64,000 bases of DNA from Bugula neritina (GCA_964035545.1 OZ037765.1:29934004-29998003), one strand, 5' to 3'; positions 48,327 through 62,500 are shown, numbered from the stretch's first letter. The notes: a model not told the origin generated them from the letters alone. A program made the numbers and translations.

Positions 48327-50110
48327 TTACACAACAGGGTGTCTATCGCAGAATTTTCTATATATCATTGAAAACAGTCAAGTAAAACATTTTGAGAACA
48401 TTTAAAGTTTCAAAAGTGATTCCCAATCTGAGCAGATGTGGGTAACTGAGTAGAATTTAGTAAATTATTGTTAATTTTATCAATTAGGGCACTAGTTGAA
48501 GCTTTCGCGAGAACATAACTTCTCTTGCAAAATTTCTCATCTAGAATACAGAGTTGATGTTTTCCTGAATGCATTTACTTAAATGCTTTGTGTCACAGTT
48601 AGAGTATCTACTATGTAAAGATGCAAAACTTTTTAAAGTCAACTAGCAAGCCCTGTATAAGTAATGGATACTATTTGTTTAAAATGATGATTACATTTTG
48701 TATTTTATATTATTATTATAAACTTACTGTGAAAATTGAATTGAAAAAGTTAAAATGAGATAAAGATTATAATCATTACTACTAATTAGTATAATTATTA
48801 TTGATAATTCTGATATCACTATCATCTTTTAATAGATAGCAACAAGCATTTGGCAAAGCAGCTAAATCAAATCCAAATATATTACAATAGTCATACACAA
48901 CAGCCATTCACATACTCATAGTGACAGTGATAGTCATATGACACAGTGATAGAAAAACTACAAGCGTACGTACGCTAAACGATAAGTATAACAATTACTG
49001 TCTGTCAATATAAATATCACATAATGATCATATTCATATTATTTATATTAATAGAATCCAATAAATATACTTTAAGTTTATAGATCTGTAAGTTTTAGGT
49101 ATATTCATATTCTGATATTCATATTGATATTGATTATATTTACTGTAAATGTTCAGCCTACGTTATATTTAAATTACATTTTACTGCTATAACCAAAGTA
49201 CAAACCACTTTTACCTACAGCGACAGTCAATAAAATTAAAAATTCTAATAAATTTAGATAATTATCAAAATAATTACTATTACTATTAGTATTACTACTA
49301 TGACAAAGTCGAAGTGAAAAGAATTTGAATGGAAACGGCTTGCATTGCTGAATAAATAAATCCGCAATCGCTGTTGTGTCATTTGCGGCGAGTGTCCTTT
49401 CACAGTAATATCGGTTTCAAGGGATGCCCGACTTGGATACAGGCGCAATGTGTAAAAATATCACTCGGTAACCTCAGTTAAGTGACTTACAGGTTTAGTC
49501 CATGTGGACTGATAGAATTCGAATGTTCGAACTCTACAGCCTATTAGTATTATTCAGTTGGTGTGGTGGTCGCCCAAAAATGAATCATAGCCTATACTTG
49601 CATACTTCCCACTAAGGTTAACCAGACCATTTTAGATTAAAAGGTGACAACAGATGAAAGTCACATCATCCCGCAGCTAATATAATTCTGTTACAAAAGC
49701 CACAGCAAGATGACCTATTGCATCATTTATATAAATATTCAAGATTTTTATATATTAGTTATATATAGGTAACGCAAAATTATTAGAAATATCACAGTTT
49801 AGTAATCTTAATATGATTTATTGTATTGCAATTGTAATAATATTAATATTCCATGTATGAAACCAAGAAACATATGCAGATGTAAAACCACAGCAATATA
49901 TACAAGCTAAAATATAGTGATGGCATATCATCATATACATTATTTTATGTAATAGCAAATGATGGGAAATTTACAACAAAAACTTAGCTGTATAGAAAAG
50001 TAATTATTCAATTCAGCACATGTAAAGCTGAAATTCATTGACAATATCTAAAACATATTATATAGATGAGACCTACAAGAACATACAATGGTCACACGGT
50101 AGAAAACTGA
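48327..50110. other. Intergenic region SAP30BP to RRM gene
   Basis: 5' flank of SAP30BP and 3' flank of the RRM/RGG gene. It includes a perfect 14-bp palindrome AGCGTACGTACGCT (48963-48976) and cryptically simple DNA at about 48890-49290 (AGTGACAGTGATAGTCA; TTCATATTGATATTGATT). No coding exon was recognised. Confidence 0.5.
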
Positions 50111-52807
50111 CTACTGTTGATAACCAGACCAGCTACCAACATTGGTCTGTTGTGAGTAATCACCAGCCCCAGACCCATAAGCTGGAGTAGAACTCTGCCA
50201 ACTTTGTGCTCCTGCCTGCTGACTGTAAGCAGATGATGTGTCTTGTGTCTGTCCATAACCGCCGTAACTCCCCGACTGGCCACCATATCCACTATAACCC
50301 CCTTGCTGCCCATATCCAGCTCCCTGCTGTCCATAACCCCCTTGTTGTCCATAACCTCCTTGTTGATATCCACTCCCTTGCTGGCCATACCCCCCTTGCT
50401 GCCCGTATCCGCTACCCTGCTGTCCATACCCACCAGATCCACCGTATCCAGAGTTTGGATCTGTCCAGTTGTTGTAACCTTGGCTGTAGCCGCCTCGTCC
50501 ACCACCACCCCTTCCTCGACTCCCTCCTCTAAATCCACCTCCTACGAAACCTCGGCCTCTACCCCCTCCTCTGTTACCATCAAACGTTCCACCTGAACAT
50601 AGAATTACAGCCACATGCTCAATATTTACAGAGACAGTTGACATTTACACAAGATGTATGAATACAAATAGCATTGAGGGTTTTACCTTGCTTCTGCTCT
50701 CGGCTGTGAGCATAATTTAGTTTTACATCTCTGCCCTCGATGTTTATAGTTCCACCGGGACCCCCAACCTTATCCAGCTGTTCCTGAGCTTCATCAGGTG
50801 AATTGAACCGCACAAAGCCATATCTAAAACAGGAATAGATATCAATGGATATCTTCATGTAGCAAAAATATTGTTTAGAAGTATTAGTCTGTTTGGCACA
50901 TGTGACACAGCTTGCTGGAGGATCTCCCAATGTCCACCGGATGGTAAAGCGGATATCTTTACTAAGGACTGAGTGTTTGCATTGTCATATACAAAGACAC
51001 TGACCAACTGAGCGGCTAAATTACCGTTTATTCAAATGAGAACTGAAAGGTTATTTCTTTCAAAAGTAGCTGTGACTTTATTAAGTTATTTCATTTCAAA
51101 TAGTGATTGTGATTGAAATAAGAATTGCAAAAACAATTGCTCATTCAAAAAGTAGTTTTGATGCCGATTTATACACTGATTGCTGATTCATACACTGATT
51201 GCTGATTCATAGTGATTGCTGATTCAAATACTGATTGCTGATTCATAGTGATTGCTGATTCAAATACTGATTGCTGATTCAAATACTGATTGCTGACTCA
51301 AATACTGATTGCTGATTCAGAAACTGATTGCATGATTGCTGACTGACTGAGATACTAAACACTTGCCACTTCACTTTAGATCGTCATCATTAAATAAGGG
51401 TTTGTCAAAACACAATTTTAGCTCTAGATTTTAGAGTAAATCCAATTAATTTAAAAAATAATTGACTAGATCTCAAGTGCGTGGCAAGCAGTAATGATGA
51501 TAGACACAAATATGTTGTGATCCGTCAGTCTATGCACCACTACTTACACCTCAGCTACGCTGACCAACTGACACAAAGAATCATCGAGCAGCGAAGAACG
51601 TTGTCGTTTAGTCAGTTATGCAATGACAATGGGCGATTGAGCAACTAGTGAAGTTGATTCGAGTAACAATCATTCACCATATCACATGAACAGTGTAGGT
51701 ACGGGGAACCTGAAACATCACACATCAACAAACATCAAGGTACACAAAAGAGTATGCATTGACTCTTCCACATGGTTAATTGTACTTTGATCCTTGTAAG
51801 TCAGTTCTGTTCCAATAAAAATCTAAAAACTAAAGCTTAGGATCGGTAGAAGTAGTCTACCATTTAAAATTACAGATGAATTTAGCTTACAGGATATTTT
51901 TTACCAATATAAAAAATGATTAAACTTTTTTACCAGCAAAAAGCTCTTGAATATTAATGCCCAGATATTATGATGCTAACCCTTTTGACTGTTGTGTGCT
52001 TTTATCCACTACAACTTGAGCATGCACACTTCCTGGAAATGCCTTCTGCAAACCATCACTAGTAGTCTGGTAGTTCAAGTTACTCACATATAAAGATTCT
52101 GTGCAGGTTCCTGCAGAAAAAAAATCAGGTTTTTTGGCACAAGTTTCAAATTTATTATTACCATAACCGTAACATTTTAGAGCATATACTTTACAAATAA
52201 ATGGCTTAATTTAATTAAATATGCACGGCCAAGGTTTTTAAAGATTAGAAAATAAAATTAAAGTTGAAATATTTGAATAAAAAATTATATTGCAAGTAAT
52301 ATCAAATTATTACTAAATATTTAAACTGATTACCAATTTCAATTTGTATTTTTGGAAAACCTAGCATAGACAAAATATTGTGCTAGTTTATTCATCACAC
52401 TAAAACTAATTTAGCAATATGTCAGAAATTGAGAAGATAGCTAATGCTATAGCAATAAAAATAGTATTAGTTTTTCAGCTTATTTGAAGTCGAAGTCACA
52501 TGCACTTTGAAGTACAGTTAGTGTTATACTACTACTAGCAGTAGCAATTAGTAAAACTGGCGTCGACGACACTCACACTGGCTGCGAGTCTCAGTCTGAG
52601 TGAGTGTGACACTCAAAGTCCCACTCAGTCTCACGACTCACTATAACTAACAGCGTGAGCAATGGTCATTTGCCTTTAGTGATTCGATTGTCGATGCCAT
52701 AACATTTATTTATCACCATCATGATTATCATTGACATTATCATTATGATTACCTGTTGTGGATAAAAGAAATTTTATAAGTAAAGGAATATTTTAAAAAT
52801 TACCCAT
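50111..52807 (-). CDS. Single-RRM protein with RGG and Q/G/Y-rich tail (250 aa, 4 exons)
   Basis: Exons in transcript order: 52807-52804 (ATG plus one base, then GTAATT), 52110-51981, 50823-50687 and 50592-50111. They give 250 aa in frame. One RNA-recognition motif covers about residues 5-85: RNP2 is LYVSNL and RNP1 is KGYGFVRF. It most resembles the third and fourth RRMs of nucleolin (PGSVHAQVVVDK; compare DGSVRARIVTD). An RGG/FGG region follows ([22 protein letters not shown]), then about 12 repeats of GGYGQQG/SGYGQQ type and a Ser/Gln/Tyr tail ending SGYQQ. RNA binding with phase-separation propensity is inferred. It has the modules of FUS/EWS/TAF15 in reverse order. It could instead be a nucleolin-, CIRBP- or hnRNP-type protein. 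The tiny first exon is the least certain part. Confidence 0.72.
51171..51350. repeat. 17-19 bp minisatellite in RRM-gene intron
   Basis: About ten imperfect tandem copies of AATACTGATTGCTGATTC and of a shorter TAGTGATTGCTGATTC form. The array lies in the intron that splits the RRM coding region (between exons ending 51981 and starting 50823). Confidence 0.88.
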
Positions 52808-53540
52808 TATGATGATCCTTTTGAAGTATTACTTTATCGTGTTGAATTATTGGTATCTAGTAAAACAATAACACCGAGTATTAGCTATGAAGTGTAAATG
52901 ATTTCTGAATAGCGGTAACGTTTTCAACCTCAATTCGTAACAATGGCGATAAGTCTCGGTTTTTCACGAGAATTCCTGGTGGGTCTTTTGAAAGGGAAAC
53001 ACACGAATACTCTGACAGGCAAGAGAGCACAAGTCTTCATTAACTTTATTGCGGCTAAATTGACTTGTCCAATCGCTCGCTAAGAAATTTCAACGTTAGC
53101 CCCATATTTAATGCGTCATAAGCTTGTGTGTTTCCGAGTGTACGTGTAGCCGCCTCATTCTTAGAAAGCCAGTCACCATATGCAAGTTAGCAAGAGGCTA
53201 GCAGTCCATAGATGAATGAATGCTTTGTATTTTATAGTAAAGCAAGTGTGTGCCTAATTACTTCTTACTTGATATAGTAAGCGTGTATAGGTAGAACATA
53301 TTGCAGGCATGACTATTGGTAAATTCATGTATGTAACAGCAAACAGAGTAGTTCGAAAAAGCTTGTGAACATCGTAGCAGGCTACTTTTATTTATGGATA
53401 CTTGTAATTGTTAAAAACATATTTTTTGGACCACTGTAGACTTTAGGATAAAACATTAAGCTGTATTAGAAATCAAAATATAAAGTGAGAAGATTTAGGA
53501 TATGCAGAATTCTTAAAGTTGGTATAATACTTTGGAAATT
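52808..53540. promoter_or_regulatory. Divergent intergenic region, possible bidirectional promoter
   Basis: 733 bp separate the inferred starts of the minus-strand RRM gene and the plus-strand collagen. The part at about 52915-53170 is richer in G+C and CpG than its surroundings and includes a CCAAT pentamer (TGTCCAATCGC, near 53068). This is suggestive only; no TATA box or start site can be assigned. Confidence 0.3.
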
Positions 53541-56500
53541 ATGCAAGGTGATACAAGAAAAAACCGGCAGCTGCTTTTGTCTACATACTGTTCGAGCTCA
53601 CACGGCAAGGATAATCTCCCGATTACCGAATCATCAGGAACACCAACTTACTCTTCTAAAGGTGCTGCATACTCACTAATATCAGACAATGCTGTTGACA
53701 GAAACAACACTCCAAAAAGCCGAAAGAAACTTTTCCAAAAAGAATCTTCAACTGCACCTCACCGAACCTGTGCATCGAATTTCCTGCTCATTTGCCATGT
53801 CTTGTTGACAGTCACATTAGTGATTATTTTAGCATATTCCTTACTAAACTCGCAATACTTAGAAAAAAGAATCGGGACATTAGAAAAAGAAATGAAGTAC
53901 AAACAACTGGACATTCTTAATAATGTAACTCTAGTATCTAATATAAAAAATATCGTATCACACGAAATTCATAAGGTAAGAAACATATATTATACTAATA
54001 AGTCTAATAGGTGCATGTAAGTTTAATAAGGTACTTTATCATCATAATTAACCTATTAAATGTTAAAAATGTATACCCAAATATATCTTGAATTTTCAAG
54101 CAGATACATAATACCATGTTGTTAAGCACTTCCCTTCAAGCTAGTAAGTACTGCATGATCTTGTAGTAGACTCAAATTGCTAGAAGAAAAAAATTGTTTA
54201 CTCTTATTAAAGGGTGCTTTGTTAGTATTTTTAAACACTACTAATACTGAAGCTGCAAAATGTGTAGAAATAACAGGAATGCCGCGAGTTACATCTGCAT
54301 TCACGAGCTTTCCACGAATAAGAATTCCAAGATCGTTATGTATTCAGCTGAAGTGATAAATAATAACGGCCTGTGCATGTTCATTCAATTGTAAAAACTT
54401 CCTTTGTTTAATACAATGAATAGCTCTCCTATCATTGCTATTTGTAGCAAAGCCTGAGCAGTTCTTTCCAAATATACTTGAGTTTTCAAATCGCAACGTA
54501 CAGCCTGTATTTTATATTGTAGAGTCTTGGTATAATTTCTTTAATGTTTGCAAGCAGGGGCAAAAATATATTAAACTATTTATATCCAGTCTTGTATAGA
54601 GTGCTTTAAAACCTCATGCAACACTAACTATTTTTATTGCAATCTCAATATTGAAATAGCTTATATTGATTTAAAATAAAACGGAATTGTTTTTTAATTT
54701 TTCAATTTTCAAAAGATGATAATTGTTTTAATGTAGTGAAAAGTGGTCTTACGGCCACTCTCCCCGAATATAATATCTTGAGCTGTAAATTCAACATAGT
54801 ACTAGCATAGACAATAGAGCATTGCGTATTCCCAGCAAACAAAACCTTAGTACAATGTATGACAAACAATTGAAATTATTTAGATATTTGATATGCATGC
54901 AACAAGATACAGTCTTGCAAACAAATCTCCCCCTTAGCTCTTCTGTTAAATGCCTGTAACACTGGAGAATATACTGGGCTGTACCTGTTGCAGTGCATTA
55001 ATGAATTTTTAGACCAAGCTAAGCATTGTTTGTTTATAAACTTTCTTTATATTTGAAAGTGAAATTCTAATGGCAACAAAACCACAGATGAGTGTCATAA
55101 CCAAAAATCCTACCAGTCTATGGTTTAGCTAAGAATGGCAGCGTATATCTTCTGCTGCCAATTCAACCATAAGCTGCCAATTCAAATCTATTTTAAGCAG
55201 ACCTTTGTCAATGTAGCTTTTTTTTTCTCTACAGCTAAAGTTATGTTTCGTTCATTTATACAATGATAGAAGAAATGAGTGTTTTGTATATGATAAAAGT
55301 GATAAAACACCTTCTGTAAAATAATAATCCACCAAATACTGCAACATATTAGAAGCAGCTTCGTCCTGGTGGTTTGGGTGTCATTATTATTGACTGTCAT
55401 AAGGATTAAAACCTAGCACATGCTAGGTTTTAATCCCTATAACAGTCAATAATAATGTTAGGGAAGGCATCCAGTTATATTTGCTACCTTAAAAGTGGTT
55501 AAATCATGCTGCTAGCATAGTGAGAGGCACCAGCTTAAGAACCCTTACAGCAGGAGTTCTCATAGGGGTGGAGAATTGAAACAAACATGAGTTTATTTAA
55601 GACTTTGTTGGCATTTAAGTATTTTTATGTATATTGAAGGTGCTAAACTCGACTGATTATACACAGACGGCTCAAGACAACTTCCTCTCCAGACAACAAC
55701 GATCTCCAACCAAAAACTGCTTGTGCCCAGCAGGTATTGTGTCAAATCAATAAAGTTTCAAGCAACTTTTATCGTTTGTCTCGTTTGCTTATGTCAAGTG
55801 CATCAACAAATTCTATATATAGGCAGATAAGATATAAATTACTTTAAAAATGGAATAAATTGTAAATATATGGGACAACATTTTAGCTAGTAACTGTAAA
55901 ACACTTAGATTAGCATTCCATGAAATACTTTCTTCAATCTATAACATATTGCATCAGTCCAGTATGCTAGTTCCTGTTAGATATAATTTACAAGAGTCAG
56001 GGGTCTTATTTTGCTAGTTTGCCTAAAGCATAAACATATTTATCAGACTGCCTACTGTGAATGCTTACTGCTACGCTGTGAAGTTAGCTCTATTCTGATA
56101 AGATATATTAATTTCGCTGTCTATATTTTGTTATTTTATCTTGCATCAGCAACCTGATTTAAAAATAATAACAATGTTTTATCTACTTTCATTTAAAACT
56201 TTCAGTGTTTAAAATATCTATTGCAGGCCAAAAAGGTGATAAAGGAGACTCTGGAATTAAGGTAAGATGTTAAGCAGTTGCTATATTTATGAAAAGCCGA
56301 TGCTAAGTTACTGGGACTTTAAAAGAATGCAATGAATTCATATAGCTGGTTCACCGATGCTAAAATATGCCAACATTTAAAATCACTTCCTTTCCTTCAA
56401 AAGCTAGAGCTTAAGCATATGAGTTGGCAGTTCGAGTTTTTCCTGTTTTAATTAGTTAATAGTTTATGAAATCCGACTAGAACATTGTTAACTCAATGCA

Positions 56501-59500
56501 TTTAACCATCACCCTATTTATCAGCCATGAATCAATGTCAGTCACATAATTTCTGAATAGTCCATTATCTATTACATCCTTCCACTCATACTCACTCTAC
56601 ATGAGTCCTCATGGGCTGTATTGCACTTCCACTCACCTTTATTAGATTAATGTTCTTCCCAGTCAACAATGAACATCTTGTAAATAAAAAACAATTACTT
56701 ATTTATAATTACTTGCCTTGTATTTATTACTCATTAGAATGACATCAGCTATTTGTGCTGTTTCAACAGGAAACTGCAGCAAAATCTGTAACTTGTTGAA
56801 AATTAAAGTGATATAAAGGTCTTCTGTCTATCATAGCAGACTAATTTAATTTGCTATCTGATAAAATGAAACAATTCTATTTAAAAAGCATGACTCTATT
56901 CAGTAAGTAACGATTTCTGTAGGCAATCATGTTTATGAAGCTCTTATCAAATGAATATAAGGTTGATTTTACTTGTTTGTACTTTAATGAGGCCGTGTAC
57001 CAATTATTTATAAAATTATATTTAATTTTGTTGAAAATTAGCACTATTAAATTAAAACTCAATCTAATATTACAGGGACCAATTGGGATGCCCGGATGGC
57101 CCGGCCAAAAGGTAAAAAAATATAACCTAATTTTTTAGTAAATAAAATAATTTGGTTTTGATACTACTAACTAGCTAAATTTAAAACATGCTTGATTTGA
57201 AGTCAGTTTCCTTTTGCGCTCTGATTAGGTTACTTAAATGTGTTTTATTTGACAATTTCAGAAAGTTCCTTGTGCTGACAAATTATTATTCAATTTAAAT
57301 GTTTCTCACCAATATAAGACTGTTGGCATGAAGGTAGTGCCAGCTCAAACTATTTTACAGCAAAATCTGAGAAAGTAAAGCATTTTTAGTCTGATTTTTA
57401 TTCTTGAAAATTTTGATATCAAAGCTGTTAATTAATATTCAATACTGAGCTGCCCTTCAGGCTTCACCTTATTGACTCTTTGCACATTCCTCATCAATCC
57501 TTAATTTGGCCATTCTGGTCTTGATAGCTTGGCTAATATTGCTACTACCAGGCTTTGTATTGTCTACCTGACCATATATATCTTAGCTTCCTAAATTAGG
57601 ATGTAGATGAACAGCATTTTGTCACATTTTACATAACAATGTTATTACATAATCAACATTATAAATCAAAACTTCTATTCCACTGCCGAGAATATAACCT
57701 GGGCTCTAATCTCTTATGATCACTTGTTTGCATTTTTAATAACTAAGTCAATGCTAGCCGTGAATATCTTATATAGATGTGAAACCTGGGCTACGCAATG
57801 TGTTTATTTATGTCTGCAATAGTTGCCTGCATGCTCTTACCCTGGCCACTACATTCTATACTGCACCGGTAGAATGTACACCAAATACATTCTTTTTGTT
57901 TAAGTATCTTACAAGCTTTTAAAGCATCATAAAACTATTATCACAAATCTCATATAAAGAGCTGCTAAAAAAGCTCATGAACTTTAATTTATAGCCTAAT
58001 AATGTATGCAAAATTACTACATTTCGACTCTAGTTGACTTCTATCATACCCTTCGTTTAATTCTCACACATGCACTGTCTTGTATTCATTGTTTGGACGT
58101 CATATGTTTCTAGGGAGACCGAGGGCGAAACGGCTTTCCAGGATGGCCGGTTTGTAACTTTCTTTGAGTGCATCTAACACTACAGTATATATCATACAGC
58201 TTGCTCTAATATTCTTTGCTCACAGATGATTTACCCTTACTTTCATAGTAACCATAATATAGAACTTATTAACCACTCCCAAATTTCATATCTTCACCTC
58301 TTAACACTTGCATTTCCCCTCTTATTTATTAACTGCACCAAAGACGTGTGATCATCCATCTATGTGATACCAGGTCAGCAATAATAAGATAGTATTTTCT
58401 AGAAAAAATGTTGGTGTTTGATTCGAGCTTTTGTAACTTGTAATTAGAATGCTGGCTGTGACAATGGCAAATTATATCTTGTACTAATGTAATGCAAGTC
58501 AATAATTGCGGGATAAGTGTTCATATTGTTTGATTTTGAGTAAATTCACTGCTTCTGTAGTGAAATTAACATTAGCCCTACTTTATATAACACTTATTGC
58601 AGTTATGTTGTCTGCCGTAAGGCTAACACTTATCTGGTGTCACACATTGCAGGCACAATTTAGAAAATCAAACTAAAATGTTTGACTATTATTGGAAACT
58701 ATAGAAGTAAATTGGTATTTGTTTATATGAATATAGCCTCACATAATGACATTATAGGACATGTTTTGAACTAGTTTTGTGGTCTGGAAATTGTTAATAC
58801 CCCCAACACCTGTCAGCCCAGTGATATGTAAGATTGTACTGAGCAGCATACCTCTACACGCACAACATTTAATATGCATTACTATTACTATATTATTAGC
58901 CTAATTTTATACATTATTTTGGCCGATCAGAGAAGGGTCACAGCTAGAGCCCAGTAGCTAATAACAATCATAATTGCTGGTAGTATTAGCTAGCAGATGG
59001 GGCCCAGAACTATTGTTAAAGTCATCCTAACTTGACATCATCAACAAAATCTGGTTACTATTTAGTTACTTAGTGCACATTTCCTTATGGAAACCAACAA
59101 TCTGTTCATATTTACAGCTTTGTTTAAGGCCCATAGCCGTAATGAAGTCCAAATTTGTAGTTTAGATAAAAACATAAATTCATCTTACCAACCATTTTAA
59201 ATTTCGTCGAGTATTCCGTTTTCACTTACCCATCAGCTAAATCTAAATAAGACTGACTAACTTAATTTCACAAGCAATCATTAACATGCAGCTATGTTTT
59301 CATTTGCAGGTAAATTGTTAACAATTCTTGTCTTGTTTTCATTAACCCACAGGCTGCTACTGATATTGCAATGATTGCATTCTACAAAAATATTTCAAGC
59401 ATTTTTACTTTGCTCTACTATAGCTTATCCCCAATTATCGCCTGCTCTATCTATTTGTTTAGATAACCGTTTACCTCATCAATAGTATGCTTTCTTTCTT

Positions 59501-62500
59501 TACTGTACTCTGTTTGCTTTTGATAGCAATTAGCAATACAGTATAGCTTATTGTTATTATTTTTATTTATACCACACCAACTAATTATACGCCTACAATT
59601 TTACAAACTGCAGCCGTATAATTTTTCACCATTACGGCAGCCTCAATAACTTTTGAATATAATTCTGAGATAATAAAAATTTGCTGCCTCCGCTGCCTGC
59701 TAGTCACATGACTGAATGCCTGCAGCTCCATGTGTTGAGGCACTACTAGATGTAATAACTTGTCTGTAGCTGGTCACTAACTATTTTGCAGACTACTTCC
59801 TAGTGGCTCTTTAGCAACTAAGTAACGCATTAGCCTCACCTCCCACATATACTCTATAGTACAACATTACATTCATTGCAAGTGTAGAATTATTCAGGAA
59901 CAAGGTCTAAGTTCTGGCTAGTTACTAAATACCTTGTAATTCTCATTATTGTTATATTATAATAGTTTAGCTGTATGCGGTGTATACTTTCATGTTGTAA
60001 ATGCCTCACAAATTATCTGTTCTACTTTGAAGGGCTCTATAGGCACTCCGGGACCTCCTGGCAAAGCGGTAAGTGTTGCATTAAGGCGATGTCTTCACAT
60101 AAGTTGGGTGTCTGTATAGTAATCAAATGTTAAGTAGAGCTTGAGGCACTTTGAATCCTTTAGTCTGGATGCTTTGGGTTAACAAACCCTTTCCTGCTCC
60201 AGTGTTAATTTCTAACACTTAATTATGTTGTTATATAATGTTTATATGGTATTAAAGGCTGGTACAAAATAATTCTTCAAGCATATATAGTTTTGTGTAA
60301 AAGTTGAAAATTTGTAAGAATAATTTCTGTGTCAATGTTTTATGAATTGAAATTTATATAATTTGCTATTTTACTGTTCAGGGTGCTAAAGGCAAAGAAG
60401 GAGATAAAGGGGAGAAGGTAGTTAATGTTTACTATTACTAATAGATAAAATCATTATGCTTTTCATGTGTGTACTTGCAAACTTTTCACTTTTAGTGTAA
60501 CATTATTTAGTGTTTATAAAGTCTTTGAAACATTACTAAAATATAGTATGGTATAGCAATATGTAATCTACATAGTAAAATATAATTATTAATCAACATT
60601 TTCTTTATTTATGTTGATATTTGTTAGGGAGCCATAGGATTGCGAGGGATTAAAGGAAATACTGGAACACCTGGAATTGGCTTAAAAGTGAGTTACTCTC
60701 AAATATTACATCTTATAGCATGTCTTTTTCTGTAGCATAACTATGTATATTGGGGGGGGGGAGGTCTGAGGGGGATATAGGATAAATATTATTTACAGCA
60801 ACTCGGTGTAGTGAGTAATTAATGGTCAAAAAGTTTAGTAATTGAAGAAACATTTAACCTGTCATAGTGTAAAGATGTTGGCACCTGAAGAAATGAAATG
60901 AAAGAAAAATTCAATATCATAGTGATAAATGACTAATGAAAAAGACTAATTGCTTACAAGTAAAATAATACCCAACTGATACATGTATTTTTGTGATAGA
61001 AGATATACATTGTGGTTTTGAATCACTCAATATAAAATCATTGATATTTATCAGGAGTCTGGAATTATGGACGCTGCATTGTGTATTTGTACTAGTAAAT
61101 ATATGTATGTAAATATTTGTACGAGTGGTTTTCTCTAGATAAGTTATTCTACCAAAACTGCTAATTTTCTACTTCACTAAGGTTGTGTTCTACCCTGAAA
61201 GCCCATGTGTAGAATCTAACAGTAAGCCCGCATATAACGCTACATTTTGCATATTTCCCAGCAATGTAGGATCAATTACGAATCTGGTGTAATTTTCTTA
61301 TGTAAACACATTGTAACCCCTTTGATTGTAGGGAGAAAAAGGGGAGCAAGGTGTTTCAGAATCAATCATTAATGACATTAATAATGAGGATGTTATACTG
61401 AGGATTATCGAGCTAAAGGTAAATACAATAATCTTTATCTACATAATTACCCGATATCCTTTATATTCTTTTATCAAAATGTTTAGCTACAAGTTAACTA
61501 AGCTTGTTTGTTACCAAACCTTATTATGCTATTAATGATTATTCTCATTGTTTTTCTTAAGCTGCTATAATTAGTCTTTTTCCAAACACTGCTTATTGTG
61601 ACGTAATGTGTTGGTTCATTAGTAGTTTGAGATACTCTGGCTAACTTTGTATTTTCAAATTTTTAAACTCTATAATTAAAATATTATGATGCATTACTAT
61701 TGACAATGGAGTTGTCCCATTTTTAACCCTTGCATTGTTTAATAATATTCCAGTGTAAAAACTAGTGTCTATTTAAGTTTCTTAATAGTCAAAACTTAGA
61801 TGCAAAAGCAAAATTGTTCTAGCCAGCTATGATTCACTATAATATATAAGAATCTTAAAACAAATATAATAATAATGAAAAGTAAGTGAAACTACATGTA
61901 TAACATTTAGCTCTTCTGACGCTGTCTATGATTTTCATATAAGTATATAACATATTTTGACAGTATATAGCAGTATATCTCATTTTAATTACACATCATT
62001 ATGAATAAGAAAATGAGTTTAAAGTTTAATAGAGGTAACATAATATTTATAACATAAAGCAAATAGTTAGCCATTTGATTGAGATAATGCAAAGTTTGTA
62101 TCAACCATGTGAGCTATGTTTTAGGGTGAGCCAGGAACTCCTGGCCTACCAGGTTTGAAAGGAGAGGCTGGAGCAAATGGAAAGCCTGGACTACCAGGGC
62201 TTGACGGTAAGGTGGGAATCCCAGGAATGAAAGGCAGCCCCGGTAGAGCTGGACCACCAGGTCCTGTTGGCCTGAATGGAAAACCAGGCTTTCATGTGAG
62301 CATATTTATAATCAACTTAATTCAGTGCTCCCTCCGTATCTTGCTAATCTGTATGTTCCAAAACCTCAATTTGTGACATAGTAGAATGGATCTCACGGAT
62401 CTGTTAAATTTGGCTATTTTGTCCCTATACACATACATAAGCCACAAAACATGGGTCCAAGCCCTTCTTGTGACCTGTGGAATTTTGTGAGATCTGGAAC

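Noticed and set aside
50092-50596. Alternative frames over the RGG/Q-rich exon, both strands
   Set aside because: They arise from the repetitive exon; only the minus frame with GYGQQ repeats continues the upstream RRM in phase.
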